Below, in pieces: positions 1 to 9,420 of a stretch of 64,000 nucleotides of DNA. Where the stretch lies: NCBI GenBank assembly GCA_045540335.1, contig JAZQHC010000018.1:119603-183602 (forward strand), given 5' to 3'. The notes beneath the pieces are model-generated. The model worked only from the letters and a program-made list of their open reading frames with translations, was not told where the DNA came from and did no database searches. Within the stretch, counting starts at the first letter, position 1. The number at the start of each line of letters is the position of its first letter. This DNA comes from RGIG7213 sp045540335 (lineage in GTDB: Bacteria > Bacillota > Clostridia > Oscillospirales > CAG-272). Made by a program: the position numbers and the translations under genes.

Positions 1-2
1 TA

Positions 3-290
3 CGCATTTTATGCAAAGAATCTGCGATAAATGAAAGCGATATAGAAAAAATATACCTTTCGGGCGCGTTCGGCGAGCATCTTGATACATCAGATGCAGT
101 ACGTATCGGTATGCTTCCGAATGTGGGGTGCCAATCACTTGGAAATTGCGCCCTTAAAGGCGCGTGCCTTGCAGCAAAAGAACCGCGCTTTATAGAAGAA
201 TTGAACGCGTTTTCGGAAAATATTACTTATATCGAGCTTTCCGACAGCGATGATTTTACAAACGAATATATTGAAGCACTTGGCTTTTAA
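3..290 (+). CDS. C-terminal fragment of DUF4445/RACo-type ASKHA protein (5' end outside window)
   Basis: The reading frame is open from the left edge and stops with TAA at 288-290, giving the last 95 residues. It holds the glycine-rich signature LSGAFGEHLD followed by AVRIGMLPN and a GNCALKGACLAA helix. This is the usual C-terminal end of DUF4445 (ASKHA-fold) proteins such as RACo, the iron-sulfur ATPases that reductively reactivate corrinoid proteins. In that family an N-terminal 2Fe-2S ferredoxin domain precedes the ATPase core; here it lies outside the window, so whether this copy has one cannot be seen. A corrinoid or methyltransferase partner may sit upstream. The family call is fairly secure from the motifs; the specific partner is unknown. 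Confidence 0.75.
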   Translation, partial: RILCKESAINESDIEKIYLSGAFGEHLDTSDAVRIGMLPNVGCQSLGNCALKGACLAAKEPRFIEELNAFSENITYIELSDSDDFTNEYIEALGF

Positions 291-325
291 AGATAATAAT
301 TTACACAAATTTTTCACAAAAATTA

Positions 326-368
326 TATAATGGCGAATGTTGACATATATAATTAATAATAATTACTG
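326..368 (+). promoter_or_regulatory. Possible promoter region for gdpP
   Basis: The 97-bp gap holds a perfect TATAAT (326-331) with only a poor -35 partner, and a perfect TTGACA (340-345) whose 17-bp-spaced partner TTACTG (363-368) is weak. Either could drive gdpP; the sequence does not decide between them. Confidence 0.35.
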
Positions 369-387
369 TAAAAAGAGGTGGGGATAA

Positions 388-2424
388 ATGAAACGCGAAA
401 AGAAAAAGCGTATCAGGGTTATTCCGCAATTATATATTGTTTTAGTTACGGTTTTATTCATCGTTGGCTTTTCTGCATTTGCCTATACGAATACTTTGCC
501 AAAGCCTTACATAATGGCACTATGCGTTGCGGCTTATCTTTTTATTTTGGTTGCAGGTTACGCCGTTCTTTGTCGGATATGCTTTGGCAAACAAACGGCT
601 GATACGGATATAGGCGGCGATGTGTTCCATATGTTTGCCGCAAAATTCAACAGGCCGATCGTTTTACTTAACGACGAGGCAAAAATTGAATGGATGAACT
701 CCGTATTTGCAGAAACCTTTGCCGAAAAGGGCGATATGAAGGGCAAAACACTTTCAGATCTTTCGGGTAATCTTAAGCTTGCTGATGTTTATACGTCAGG
801 TCAGGTGGGTATCGAAGCAACCGTCTGCGGTGTAAGCTATAAGCTGCATTGCTTTAAAACGGCGGCCGCCGACAAGGTTCGCTTTGCCGTTGTATTTACC
901 GAGGCGGACGAGCTGAAGCGCTTGCGCGACGAGTACGAAGAAAAACGTACGATAGTTGCGTACATTATTCTCGATAACCTTGATTCTTCCGTCGTTCCCA
1001 TGCAGGACGAGGCACGTGCCGCAGCAGCAAAAGCACAAAAGCTGCTTTATGAATGGGCAGACGAGGCAGAGGCGTTCATACGCGAATACGAAAGGGATAA
1101 GTATCTCGTTTTATTAGATGGCGCACATCTTGAAAAAATGCGCGAAAGCGGTTTTGATATACTTGATAGAATTCGACAAATCGAAATTCCCGGTGCTGAT
1201 ATATGCGTTACTGCATCAGGCGGTGTTTCAGATGTAGAGGGTACGTTGGCAGAAAAGGCTGCTGCGGCATCATCTGCTTTGGAAACTGCGTTGCAGCGCG
1301 GCGGTGATCAGATAGTTTTCAAAAGCGACGACAGTATGATGTATTACGGCGGAACGGTTAAATCTACTATAAACGCCACACGCGTGCTTGCCCGTATGTA
1401 TGCGTTGATGCTACAGAAATTGATTAAATCTGCCGATAACGTGATGATAATGGCGCACAGAAATATAGATTACGATGGCTTTGGTGCTTGCGTTGGTCTT
1501 GCGAAAATTGCAATGTATCTCGGCGTTCCCGTGAATATCGTTGTAAATATTCAAAGAAGTGACGATGGCGAGGTTATAAACGACAGAAACTTAAGTATGT
1601 GCCTTGCAACCGCAAGAAAAATGCCTGAATATGATAAGGTATTCATAAACAAGGCAGAAGCGCAGGATATGATGTCCTCATCGACGCTGTTGATAGTGAC
1701 CGATGCTAATAACCCGTCGTTATTTGAAGCGCTTGATCTTGTAAAGTGTACTGAAAACTTTGTAATAATCGACCACCATAGGAAAGCACCGGAGAATAAA
1801 TACGAGCCTAAAATGATGTACATTTCGCCCACTGCATCTTCTGCAAGCGAAATGGTTGCGGAATTTCTTGAAGAGCTTTTGCCGCAAGGCGTTTTGCACA
1901 AGCATGAAGCAAACCTTATGTTTGCGGGGATAACGCTTGATACCAAGCAATTTTCACGTTCCTGCAGTGTAAGAACGTATAGTGCCGCCCAGTATTTAAG
2001 AAGACAAGGTGCGGATCAAGGTGATGTTGCTAAATTTTTCGAAGTACAGCAGGAAGATTTCAATAAAGAAATGAAGTTCCGCAGAGATACTAAAATATAC
2101 AAGGGCAGATACGCAATTTCCGTAAAAATGGATGAACGCTCTGCCGGGGTCGATGATAAGATCACAGCCGCACGCGTGGCAGACGGTCTGCTTGAAATAT
2201 CAGGTATTGCCGCATCGTTTGCGCTTTGCCGCATCGACGGTTCGGTAAATATCTCGGCAAGAAGCGACGGCAAGGTAAACGTTTCAAAAATGATGGAAAA
2301 ATTCGGCGGCGGCGGCCATTTTGACAGCGGTGGCGCACAGATAAACGATACCACGCTTGAGGAAGTGGTAAGACGGTTAAAAACCGTGATAGATGAATTT
2401 GAAGCCGAATCAGAAGAAAAATAA
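388..2424 (+). CDS. gdpP: Cyclic-di-AMP phosphodiesterase GdpP (DHH family, PAS plus degenerate GGDEF)
   Basis: 678 residues, the usual GdpP/YybT length. Two membrane segments lie at about residues 10-33 and 42-62, then a PAS-like sensor (about 85-150), a degenerate GGDEF region (about 170-300) and the catalytic DHH/DHHA1 module. Visible catalytic elements are AHRNIDYDG (near 355), the DHH triad in IIDHHRK (462-464) and GGGGH (near 640) in DHHA1. The family hydrolyses c-di-AMP to pApA at the inner face of the membrane, affecting wall stress and potassium homeostasis. ATG at 388 is preceded by a strong AGAGGTGGGG site. It heads the gdpP-rplI-dnaB run, an order conserved in Firmicutes. Confidence is high. 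Confidence 0.96.
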   Translation: MKREKKKRIRVIPQLYIVLVTVLFIVGFSAFAYTNTLPKPYIMALCVAAYLFILVAGYAVLCRICFGKQTADTDIGGDVFHMFAAKFNRPIVLLNDEAKIEWMNSVFAETFAEKGDMKGKTLSDLSGNLKLADVYTSGQVGIEATVCGVSYKLHCFKTAAADKVRFAVVFTEADELKRLRDEYEEKRTIVAYIILDNLDSSVVPMQDEARAAAAKAQKLLYEWADEAEAFIREYERDKYLVLLDGAHLEKMRESGFDILDRIRQIEIPGADICVTASGGVSDVEGTLAEKAAAASSALETALQRGGDQIVFKSDDSMMYYGGTVKSTINATRVLARMYALMLQKLIKSADNVMIMAHRNIDYDGFGACVGLAKIAMYLGVPVNIVVNIQRSDDGEVINDRNLSMCLATARKMPEYDKVFINKAEAQDMMSSSTLLIVTDANNPSLFEALDLVKCTENFVIIDHHRKAPENKYEPKMMYISPTASSASEMVAEFLEELLPQGVLHKHEANLMFAGITLDTKQFSRSCSVRTYSAAQYLRRQGADQGDVAKFFEVQQEDFNKEMKFRRDTKIYKGRYAISVKMDERSAGVDDKITAARVADGLLEISGIAASFALCRIDGSVNISARSDGKVNVSKMMEKFGGGGHFDSGGAQINDTTLEEVVRRLKTVIDEFEAESEEK

Positions 2425-2452
2425 AATTCCAAAATACGAAAGAGGTAGCGCA

Positions 2453-2899
2453 ATGAAGGTTGTATTGCTTAAAACAGTTCCCGGCCAGGGTAAAGAAGGC
2501 CAGGTTATAAACGTATCAGACGGTTATGCACGTAATTATCTGTTTCCCAAAAAGCTTGCGGCAGAAGCAGATGCACAGGTTATGAATGACCTTAAAAATA
2601 AGGAAGCGGCAAGGCTTCACAAAATAGAATTAGAAAAAGCAGCTGCAAAGGCCTGCGCGGAAAAGCTTGCAAATGTAACTGTAAAGATAACCGCTAAGGG
2701 CGGGGCAGACGGCCGCTTTTACGGTTCTGTAACTGCAAAGGAAATTGCAGAAACGCTTGAAAAACAACATGGAATCTCAATAGATAAAAGAAAAATGCAG
2801 TTAAACGATCCGATCAAAGCCTTCGGTACGTACCATATTGAATGCAAACTGTATCCCGAAATTACGGGAAAGCTTACCGTAACGGTTACAGAACAATAA
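2453..2899 (+). CDS. rplI: 50S ribosomal protein bL9
   Basis: 148 residues, standard for bL9. It begins MKVVLLKTVPGQGKEGQ and carries the VSDGYARNYLFP segment of the N-terminal rRNA-binding domain, followed by a Lys/Ala-rich connecting helix (about 45-75) and the C-terminal domain with GRFYGSVTAKEIA. The frame is open 20 codons further upstream, but the AGAGG site just before ATG 2453 and the family N terminus fix the start here. It binds 23S rRNA at the base of the L1 stalk. It lies 28 bp after gdpP and 16 bp before dnaB, so the three are probably cotranscribed. Confidence 0.97.
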   Translation: MKVVLLKTVPGQGKEGQVINVSDGYARNYLFPKKLAAEADAQVMNDLKNKEAARLHKIELEKAAAKACAEKLANVTVKITAKGGADGRFYGSVTAKEIAETLEKQHGISIDKRKMQLNDPIKAFGTYHIECKLYPEITGKLTVTVTEQ

Positions 2900-2915
2900 T
2901 CAGAAGGATTGCAAA

Positions 2916-4253
2916 ATGGCTGAACAACTTACAAGAAGACTGCCCTTTTCTGCCGAGGCAGAGCAGGCTGTTCTCGGGTCGGTATTGATAGATCCCGAAG
3001 CCTTCAAAGAAATAGTAACGCTTATAAAAGGCGAGGATTTTTATCTGTCCGACCATCAAGAGATATTCAATGCTATGCAGGAAATATTTCTTCAGCAGGA
3101 TAAACCGATAGATGTTATTACCTTGCTTGATATGCTTGTTAAGCGCGGCGTTTATACAGAAAGCGAAGGCACGCAGTATATCAGAAATCTCGTGCAGATA
3201 GTTCCGTCTGCTTCAAACGCGAAGGACTATGCGCAGATAGTTAAAAACAAAAGCTTGCTTCGCAATCTTATCAAAGCTACTGATGAAATTGCAGAGGCTG
3301 CCTATGCAGAGACCGAAAAGGTGGAAAATATCCTCGACATGGCAGAGCAGAAGATATTCGAGCTGTCAGACGTTAACGAAAGTAAAGGCTTTACACATAT
3401 AAAAGATGCACTTGTGAGAACGTACGACAGGCTTAATCAGTTACAAACCAACCGAGCAGAGGCGTTGGGAACGCCCACGCAGTTTGAAGGTTTGGATAAT
3501 GTGCTTGTCGGCCTTGGAAAAGGCGACCTTGTTCTTGTCGGTGCACGACCCGGTATGGGTAAAACAAGCTTTTGCCTTAATATTGCATCTAATGTTGCAC
3601 TTAAAACGAATAAAACCGTATGTATTTTTTCACTCGAAATGCCCGACGAACAGCTTGTTTCCCGTATGCTTTCAAGCGAAGCGCTTGTTAACAGCTATAA
3701 TCTTCGTTCAGGTAATTTAAGCGAAGAGGATTGGACTAAAATATCCTCGGCGGCGGCAAAATTATCTTCTACAAACATTTATATTGATGATACTACGAGC
3801 ATTACTGTAACAGGTATGAAGGCTAAGCTTCGCCGTATGAAAAATCTCGGTCTTGTGGTTATCGACTATTTGCAGCTGATGCAAAGTGATAAGCATACAG
3901 ACAACCGCGTGCTTGAAATCGGCGATATCTCCCGCGGCCTTAAAATCATGGCTAAAGAGCTTGCAGTGCCGGTAATTTGCTGTGCACAGCTGTCGCGTGC
4001 TTCCGAATCAAGAACAGATAAAACGCCTATGCTTTCCGATTTGAGAGATTCCGGTGCTATCGAACAAGACGCAGATATAGTTATGTTCCTTTACCGCCCC
4101 GAATATTACAAGGAAGAAAAAGAAAAAACAAATCTTGCACAGGTTATTATTGCAAAAAACCGCCACGGTTCAACGGGCAAGGTCGATATGATATGGAATG
4201 GCGAATACACCAAGTTTTCAAGCGTTGAAGACAGATACGGTGACGAACAGTGA
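2916..4253 (+). CDS. dnaB: Replicative DNA helicase DnaB
   Basis: 445 residues, no intein. The N-terminal domain (about 8-110) opens with LPFSAEAEQAVLGS, the usual DnaB start. The RecA-like motor carries Walker A GARPGMGKTS (about 209-218) and Walker B LVVIDYLQLM (near 312), and a later SDLRDSGAIEQDAD motif. DnaB is the hexameric 5'-3' helicase that opens the replication fork and binds primase. An AGAAGGA site precedes ATG 2916. Its TGA overlaps the GTG start of tilS, so the two are translationally coupled. Very secure. Confidence 0.97.
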   Translation: MAEQLTRRLPFSAEAEQAVLGSVLIDPEAFKEIVTLIKGEDFYLSDHQEIFNAMQEIFLQQDKPIDVITLLDMLVKRGVYTESEGTQYIRNLVQIVPSASNAKDYAQIVKNKSLLRNLIKATDEIAEAAYAETEKVENILDMAEQKIFELSDVNESKGFTHIKDALVRTYDRLNQLQTNRAEALGTPTQFEGLDNVLVGLGKGDLVLVGARPGMGKTSFCLNIASNVALKTNKTVCIFSLEMPDEQLVSRMLSSEALVNSYNLRSGNLSEEDWTKISSAAAKLSSTNIYIDDTTSITVTGMKAKLRRMKNLGLVVIDYLQLMQSDKHTDNRVLEIGDISRGLKIMAKELAVPVICCAQLSRASESRTDKTPMLSDLRDSGAIEQDADIVMFLYRPEYYKEEKEKTNLAQVIIAKNRHGSTGKVDMIWNGEYTKFSSVEDRYGDEQ

Positions 4254-5587
4254 TTTTGCATAGTATTGCAAGTGAGGCGCTTCGTGCCTTTAACGTTGGA
4301 AAAAATGAAAAAATAGTTGTAGGGCTTTCGGGCGGTTCGGATTCGGTTTGCTTGCTTCACACATTGGTATCCTTGCGTGGGGCGGAAAATATTTTTGCCC
4401 TTCACGTAAACCACTGCATCAGAGGGCAGGACGCAAACGCCGACGAAGCATTTTGCCGCCTGCTTTGCGAACGCTTGGGCGTTAATATAAAATGTGTAAG
4501 GGCAGATATTCCTTCACTTGCGGAAAAAGAAAAGATCGGCTTGGAAGAGTGTGCGCGAAAATACAGATATAACGCATTTTTTACCTATGCAGGCGAAAAC
4601 GGGATACGTTTTATCGCCACGGCACATAATGCACGCGATAATGTAGAAGCAGTTGTATTCAACCTTTGCAGAGGTACCGGAATAAAGGGTATATGCGGAA
4701 TACCGCCAATAAGATGTGAAAATAACTTTACGGTTATACGCCCAATATTAAAGGCTGATAAGGCGGATATTCTTTCGTATCTTGAAGAAAATAATCTTCA
4801 GTACGTTACGGATAAAACAAATGATTGTACCGATTACACGCGTAACTATATACGTCATAACGTTTTACCTTGCTTTTCACATATAAACCCCAATTTCGTT
4901 GAAAATATATCAAACTTTTCGGATATAATCTCTCAAGCAGACGAATATATCGGTATTCAAGCGCAAAGCTTTTTAAAAGAATGTATTAACGGCAGAATAA
5001 ACAGGGAAGATCTGGTATCGCTTCACCCTGCGGTGTCTGCCCGCGTTGTGATGCTGGCTTGCCCATGCACCCTGTCCTCGCAGTTGGTTCACGGTATTAT
5101 TCTTTTTGCTAAAGAGGCACACCCGGGCCAAAGTATAGATATTTCAAAAGAAACGGTTTTGTGTGCCGATAAAAATGAAATTTTCTTTACCGATCGTAAA
5201 TTTAACGGTGAATATAGTTATCGCCTTGTTGAAGGTGTGAACAAATTTCCTGATTTAGGCTTTACTTTGTATCTTTTTTCCTACGAAGACCTTAAAAGGG
5301 AAAATATTTACAAAACATTAAAGTTCACTATACTTAATGGTGATACACTTGGTAAAGATGTTTTTATAAGAAACAAACAACCAAAGGATAAATTTAATTA
5401 CGGCGGTATTACGCATACGCCGAAAAAAATGCTTGCATCGAAAAATATACCGTCGCACCGGCGTAAAAACTATCCGGTCGTGTGTAGCGAAAACGGCGTT
5501 GTTTGTATGCCGGGCTTTCAGCCTAACGACGGGTTTGACGGTCGAAAATGCGATAAAAAAATCGTAATTGCATATGAAGGTGATTAA
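4250..5587 (+). CDS. tilS: tRNA(Ile)-lysidine synthase TilS
   Basis: 445 residues. The N-type ATP pyrophosphatase P-loop SGGSDS sits at about 27-32, followed by LHVNHCIRG and TAHNARDNVEAV, all typical of TilS; the C-terminal part (about 330-440) corresponds to the TilS substrate-binding domains. The enzyme converts C34 of the CAU-anticodon tRNA-Ile to lysidine using ATP and lysine, which changes its decoding to AUA. The start is GTG at 4250, overlapping the dnaB stop (GTGA). It is followed directly by hpt; a tilS-hpt-ftsH order is widespread in Firmicutes. Confidence 0.94.
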   Translation: MILHSIASEALRAFNVGKNEKIVVGLSGGSDSVCLLHTLVSLRGAENIFALHVNHCIRGQDANADEAFCRLLCERLGVNIKCVRADIPSLAEKEKIGLEECARKYRYNAFFTYAGENGIRFIATAHNARDNVEAVVFNLCRGTGIKGICGIPPIRCENNFTVIRPILKADKADILSYLEENNLQYVTDKTNDCTDYTRNYIRHNVLPCFSHINPNFVENISNFSDIISQADEYIGIQAQSFLKECINGRINREDLVSLHPAVSARVVMLACPCTLSSQLVHGIILFAKEAHPGQSIDISKETVLCADKNEIFFTDRKFNGEYSYRLVEGVNKFPDLGFTLYLFSYEDLKRENIYKTLKFTILNGDTLGKDVFIRNKQPKDKFNYGGITHTPKKMLASKNIPSHRRKNYPVVCSENGVVCMPGFQPNDGFDGRKCDKKIVIAYEGD

Positions 5588-5588
5588 A

Positions 5589-6140
5589 ATGAAACACTAT
5601 TATGATGATATTGAACAGGTGCTTGTGCCTGAAGAAAGAATTAACGAAATAGTAGCTGATATTGCACGCCGAATAGATGAGGATTTTAACGGTAAAAACC
5701 TTATAATACTTTGTATATTAAAGGGTTCTATTATGTTCTTTTCCGATTTGCTTCGAAAAGTAACGCTGCCTGTTGAAATAGATTTTATGCGCGTGTCATC
5801 TTATGGGTCAAATACAGAATCTACGGGAAACGTGCGTATTTTGCTTGACGTGGATCATGAAAAATTGATGTCGTCGCATATATTGATCGTTGAAGACATA
5901 ATCGACAGCGGCAGAACGTTGTCGTATCTTTGCGATTACCTTCGTTTAAGGGGCGCAAAAAGCGTACATACCTGCACCCTTCTTGATAAGCCAAGCAGGC
6001 GCGTGGTTGATTTTACACCTGATTATGTAGGTATCGAAATTCCCGATGAATTCGTTGTAGGTTACGGGTTGGATTACGATGAAAAATACAGAACGCTTCC
6101 GTACGTAGGTATTTTAAAACGTGAAATATATTCAAAATAA
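5589..6140 (+). CDS. hpt: Hypoxanthine phosphoribosyltransferase
   Basis: 183 residues. The PRPP-binding signature ILIVEDIIDSGRTL lies at about 98-111 and the substrate-loop region ILKGSIMF near 45. The enzyme salvages hypoxanthine (and often guanine) with PRPP to form IMP/GMP. The frame is open upstream into tilS, but the site GAAGG (5576-5580) sits 8 nt before ATG 5589, which also gives the family-typical length, so I take this start. It starts 1 nt after the tilS stop, so its ribosome-binding site is inside tilS and expression is coupled. Confidence 0.95.
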   Translation: MKHYYDDIEQVLVPEERINEIVADIARRIDEDFNGKNLIILCILKGSIMFFSDLLRKVTLPVEIDFMRVSSYGSNTESTGNVRILLDVDHEKLMSSHILIVEDIIDSGRTLSYLCDYLRLRGAKSVHTCTLLDKPSRRVVDFTPDYVGIEIPDEFVVGYGLDYDEKYRTLPYVGILKREIYSK

Positions 6141-6155
6141 GAGTTTGGAGAAAGC

Positions 6156-8162
6156 ATGAAGTCTAATTATAAAGTATTTATTTTCTACGCCGTGCTGATA
6201 ATCGGCTTGTTTATTGTGGCTTCCTCTGTGCTTGGCGGTATTGCCACGGGCGAAGAAATCGAAAGCTACAGCACCGTAGTGAAGATGTTTAAGGATAAAG
6301 AAGTAAAAGCTTTTACTATCGACGATACGAATACGTTGCGTATGAAAGATAAAAACGATAAGGTTTATACTTACGCATTGCGTGATATTGCCATATTCTA
6401 TTCAGATCTTTCAGAGGATATAGAACAGCAACGGGCAGACGGTACGATTCAAGAATACGAGTATGAAGCCCCGACGACCCTTCCATGGTGGGTATCATTT
6501 GTGCCGTATATCATTATCATGGTGGTGATGATAGGCGTATGGATATACTTTACCAATCAGATGACGGGCAAAGGCGGTAAAATTAACGCGTTTGGCAAAG
6601 CAAAGATAAAATTCGGCGCAGACGAGAAAAAAAGGGTATTTTTTACCGACGTTGCAGGTGCCGATGAAGAAAAGGAAGAGCTTCGCGAGGTTGTAGAATA
6701 TCTTAAAGATCCCGGTAAATATACGCGCCTTGGCGCAAGAATACCGAGGGGCGTACTGCTTGTAGGCCCTCCCGGTACGGGTAAAACCTTGCTTGCAAAA
6801 GCCGTTGCAGGTGAGGCAGGCGTTCCGTTTTATTCTATTTCGGGGTCTGACTTTGTTGAAATGTACGTTGGCGTAGGTGCTTCCCGCGTTAGGGATCTGT
6901 TTGATACAGCGCGCAAAAATCCCGCAAGTATTGTGTTTATTGATGAAATTGATGCTGTCGGCAGGCATAGAGGTGCAGGCCTTGGCGGCGGTCACGACGA
7001 AAGGGAACAAACACTTAACCAGCTTCTTGTTGAGATGGATGGCTTCGGTACACACGAAGGTGTTATAGTTATGGCGGCAACTAACCGCCCCGATATTCTT
7101 GACCCTGCTTTGCTTCGCCCCGGTAGATTTGATAGGCAGATAACGGTTCATTACCCTGATATTAAGGGTAGGGAAGATATATTGAAGGTTCACGCAAGGG
7201 GAAAGCCGATATCAAGCGACGTAGATCTTTCGCAGGTTGCTAAAACGACTGTCGGATTTACAGGGGCAGATCTTGCAAACCTTCTTAACGAGGCGGCATT
7301 ACTTGCGGCAAGAAAGGGCAAATCCGTTATTTGTATGCCCGATATCGAAGAATCTGTAATGAAGCTTATCGTAGGCACGCCAAAGAAAAATAAAAAACGT
7401 AAAGACGTTGATATTAAGGTTGCCGCATATCACGAAGCGGGCCATGCAATTTCACGTTACTTTATGGATAAGCTTGATCCCGTTACGCAAATATCCATTA
7501 TTCCCACCGCTATGACGGGTGGATATACCCTTTCTGTTCCTCAAGAAGACAGAATGGTTTCCACAAGGGGCGAAATGCAGCAAGAGATAGTTACCCTGCT
7601 TGGCGGTAGAGTAGCTGAAATGATAATCTTTAACGATCTTTCAACGGGTGCTTCAAACGATATTCAAAGGGCAACGCAAACGGCTACCGATATGGTAACA
7701 AAATACGGTATGAGTGATTTGCTGGGTTCTGTTGTATATGGTTCTACCCATAATAGCGACGAGGTGTTCCTTGGCAGAGATTTTTCAAATACGAAAACGT
7801 ATTCCGATAAAACTGCAGCCGAAATAGATGGGGAAATCCGCCGCATAATTGATAAGGCGTATAACACCTGCATGGAAATCATTAAGGCAAATATGGATAA
7901 ACTGCATTTTATTTCAAATTATCTTATAGAACACGAAATAATGGATGCAGATCAGTTTAAGGCTGTTATGGAGGGCAATCCTACCGCTGAAGAGCTTGAC
8001 GAAATGGTTGCCGAAAAACGCCGCAGAGACGAGCAGGAAAACGCAATGCGCAAAAAGGCAGAACAAGAAGCCTTAAAGCGCGACGAGGAAGCGCGTCTTA
8101 AACGCGAAGAAGAGGAACGCAATAATCAAAATAAAGACGATAGATTTAACAGGCCGTTTTAA
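6156..8162 (+). CDS. ftsH: ATP-dependent zinc metalloprotease FtsH
   Basis: 668 residues. Two membrane helices (about 7-27 and 110-132) flank a short extracytoplasmic domain. The AAA module has Walker A GPPGTGKT (near 204), Walker B VFIDEIDAVG and the second region of homology with RPGRFDR; the peptidase has the zinc site HEAGH (about 426-430). The C-terminal tail is highly charged (Glu/Arg/Lys-rich) and probably disordered or coiled coil. FtsH extracts and degrades membrane and short-lived cytosolic proteins. ATG follows TTTGGAGAAAGC. It is the last gene of the run and is followed by a strong terminator. Confidence 0.97.
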   Translation: MKSNYKVFIFYAVLIIGLFIVASSVLGGIATGEEIESYSTVVKMFKDKEVKAFTIDDTNTLRMKDKNDKVYTYALRDIAIFYSDLSEDIEQQRADGTIQEYEYEAPTTLPWWVSFVPYIIIMVVMIGVWIYFTNQMTGKGGKINAFGKAKIKFGADEKKRVFFTDVAGADEEKEELREVVEYLKDPGKYTRLGARIPRGVLLVGPPGTGKTLLAKAVAGEAGVPFYSISGSDFVEMYVGVGASRVRDLFDTARKNPASIVFIDEIDAVGRHRGAGLGGGHDEREQTLNQLLVEMDGFGTHEGVIVMAATNRPDILDPALLRPGRFDRQITVHYPDIKGREDILKVHARGKPISSDVDLSQVAKTTVGFTGADLANLLNEAALLAARKGKSVICMPDIEESVMKLIVGTPKKNKKRKDVDIKVAAYHEAGHAISRYFMDKLDPVTQISIIPTAMTGGYTLSVPQEDRMVSTRGEMQQEIVTLLGGRVAEMIIFNDLSTGASNDIQRATQTATDMVTKYGMSDLLGSVVYGSTHNSDEVFLGRDFSNTKTYSDKTAAEIDGEIRRIIDKAYNTCMEIIKANMDKLHFISNYLIEHEIMDADQFKAVMEGNPTAEELDEMVAEKRRRDEQENAMRKKAEQEALKRDEEARLKREEEERNNQNKDDRFNRPF

Positions 8163-8183
8163 TTTTAAAATATAGTACAGAAA

Positions 8184-8218
8184 AAAACGCCCGCACAGAT
8201 AAAAAGTGCGGGCGTTTT
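8184..8218 (+). terminator. Rho-independent terminator after ftsH
   Basis: A 13-bp stem (8184-8196 with 8206-8218, core ACGCCCGCAC/GTGCGGGCGT) with a 9-nt loop and flanking A and T runs. It ends the gdpP-ftsH transcription unit. Confidence 0.93.
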
Positions 8219-8347
8219 GCTATTCAATAAGGCAACGAATGAAATATAATTGAAAGGTTGTACCGACGTACAAGCGTTCACTACACTTGTTCTTAAAATG
8301 TTCATATTTCATTTTTTTTTTTTTAATATTCGTATTTGATTAACACC

Positions 8348-8375
8348 TTGTTTTTAGCAAAACTTGTGATATACT
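8348..8375 (+). promoter_or_regulatory. Sigma-A promoter for the Thr-rich lipoprotein
   Basis: TTGTTT (8348-8353), 16-bp spacer, TATACT (8370-8375) preceded by TG at -14/-15 (extended -10). The start codon lies 48 bp downstream behind AAAAGGAGA. The stretch 8219-8347 before it shows only a small inverted repeat (TTGTAC/GTACAA, 8258-8273). Confidence 0.65.
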
Positions 8376-8422
8376 GTCATTTAATATTGATAAATTATCA
8401 TCACTAAAAGGAGACAACAGAT

Positions 8423-9229
8423 ATGAAAAAAGCATTTTTTTCAATTATTTCGTTAGTGGTTGTTTTCGCTATGGCGTTATCATTTGCTTCTTGTGACGGC
8501 GATGACGATGCAACAGCAGAAAACACAAGCAACACAACACAACCGACACAGACAAATTCAACACAGTCAACCGAAAAACAAACGGAAAAAGCTACCGATG
8601 CTTCAACAGTTACACCCGATGTAACATCACCTGTTGAAGACCCTGTAACAAATGTCGTTACCACAGATGTACCTACAACTAATACACCTGAAACGACGGT
8701 GCCCGAAATTACCGTACAGACAACGAAAGCCCCCCAAACCTCAGCCCCCGCCGAGGATACGAAAGCACCGCTTGTAACAACAGCCCCAAAAGAGGAAACA
8801 ACGACGGCCGCTACAACAACAGTCCCCTCAGAGGAAACGACGACGGCACCTACAACAACATCACCCATAGAAGAAACAAAATCTCCCGAAACAACCGCAC
8901 CGTGGCAAGACCCGAATGTGGACTATTCAGAGTGGGGCTATTATGGTTTTGAAGCATTGTTACCCGCACCCTTGCCATTTAACGATACACAATGGCTTAG
9001 TCGTAGATACGCAGGAAATAGTTATGGTGTTATGAGCGATAAGCCTTTTAAGATAAGTGCTAAGAAAGAAAATATAAAAACATTAAAAAACTATGTAAAA
9101 TCTTTAGAAGCGTTCGGCTATACATATCTGGAAGAAGATTATTCATATATTATTTATGACGGAAAGGGAAGTAATTTTGAATTTATGTATCGTGATCATT
9201 ATGTGTGTGTAACATTTACTTTAGTATAA
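8423..9229 (+). CDS. Thr-rich lipoprotein with small C-terminal globular domain, function unknown
   Basis: 268 residues. A short basic N terminus and hydrophobic stretch lead to LSFASC, a near-lipobox, so the mature protein is probably lipid-anchored at about Cys24. Residues about 30-160 form a low-complexity Thr/Pro/Glu linker with repeated EETTTA-like and TTAP-like pieces. The last 100 residues are compact and aromatic (WGYYGFEALLPAPLPF, YIIYDGKGSNFEFMY), resembling a small extracytoplasmic domain that I do not recognise. It has its own promoter and terminator and faces a convergent small secreted-protein gene. A surface-exposed stalked lipoprotein is the likely topology; the role is unknown. 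Confidence 0.8.
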   Translation: MKKAFFSIISLVVVFAMALSFASCDGDDDATAENTSNTTQPTQTNSTQSTEKQTEKATDASTVTPDVTSPVEDPVTNVVTTDVPTTNTPETTVPEITVQTTKAPQTSAPAEDTKAPLVTTAPKEETTTAATTTVPSEETTTAPTTTSPIEETKSPETTAPWQDPNVDYSEWGYYGFEALLPAPLPFNDTQWLSRRYAGNSYGVMSDKPFKISAKKENIKTLKNYVKSLEAFGYTYLEEDYSYIIYDGKGSNFEFMYRDHYVCVTFTLV

Positions 9230-9256
9230 AAAATCAATAGCAACACCGAAGGTGTT

Positions 9257-9295
9257 ACGCCTCGCCCGTCTCCCCCAACGGGGCGAAGCGTTTTT
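9257..9295 (+). terminator. Terminator after the Thr-rich lipoprotein gene
   Basis: An 11-bp stem with one mismatch (9257-9267 with 9281-9291) ends in TTTTT. A smaller hairpin (AACACC/GGTGTT, 9242-9256) stands immediately in front. Confidence 0.75.
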
Positions 9296-9420
9296 GTAAT
9301 TTGCACTATTGGTACGATTACATAAGATGTTGATTGCAAAATTAAACAGATAAAAAACAAGCTTATGCAAAAGCGTGATGTTCTTATCGGAGAAATCACA
9401 AAATCTTCTCCTGATACGTG

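Noticed and set aside
135..317. Minus-strand small open frame at the left edge
   Set aside because: Antisense to the DUF4445 gene end, with Cys/Phe/Lys-rich shadow composition.
8404..8868. Val-rich open frame antisense to the Thr-rich lipoprotein
   Set aside because: A mirror of the Thr/Pro codons in the sense gene; no start signal.
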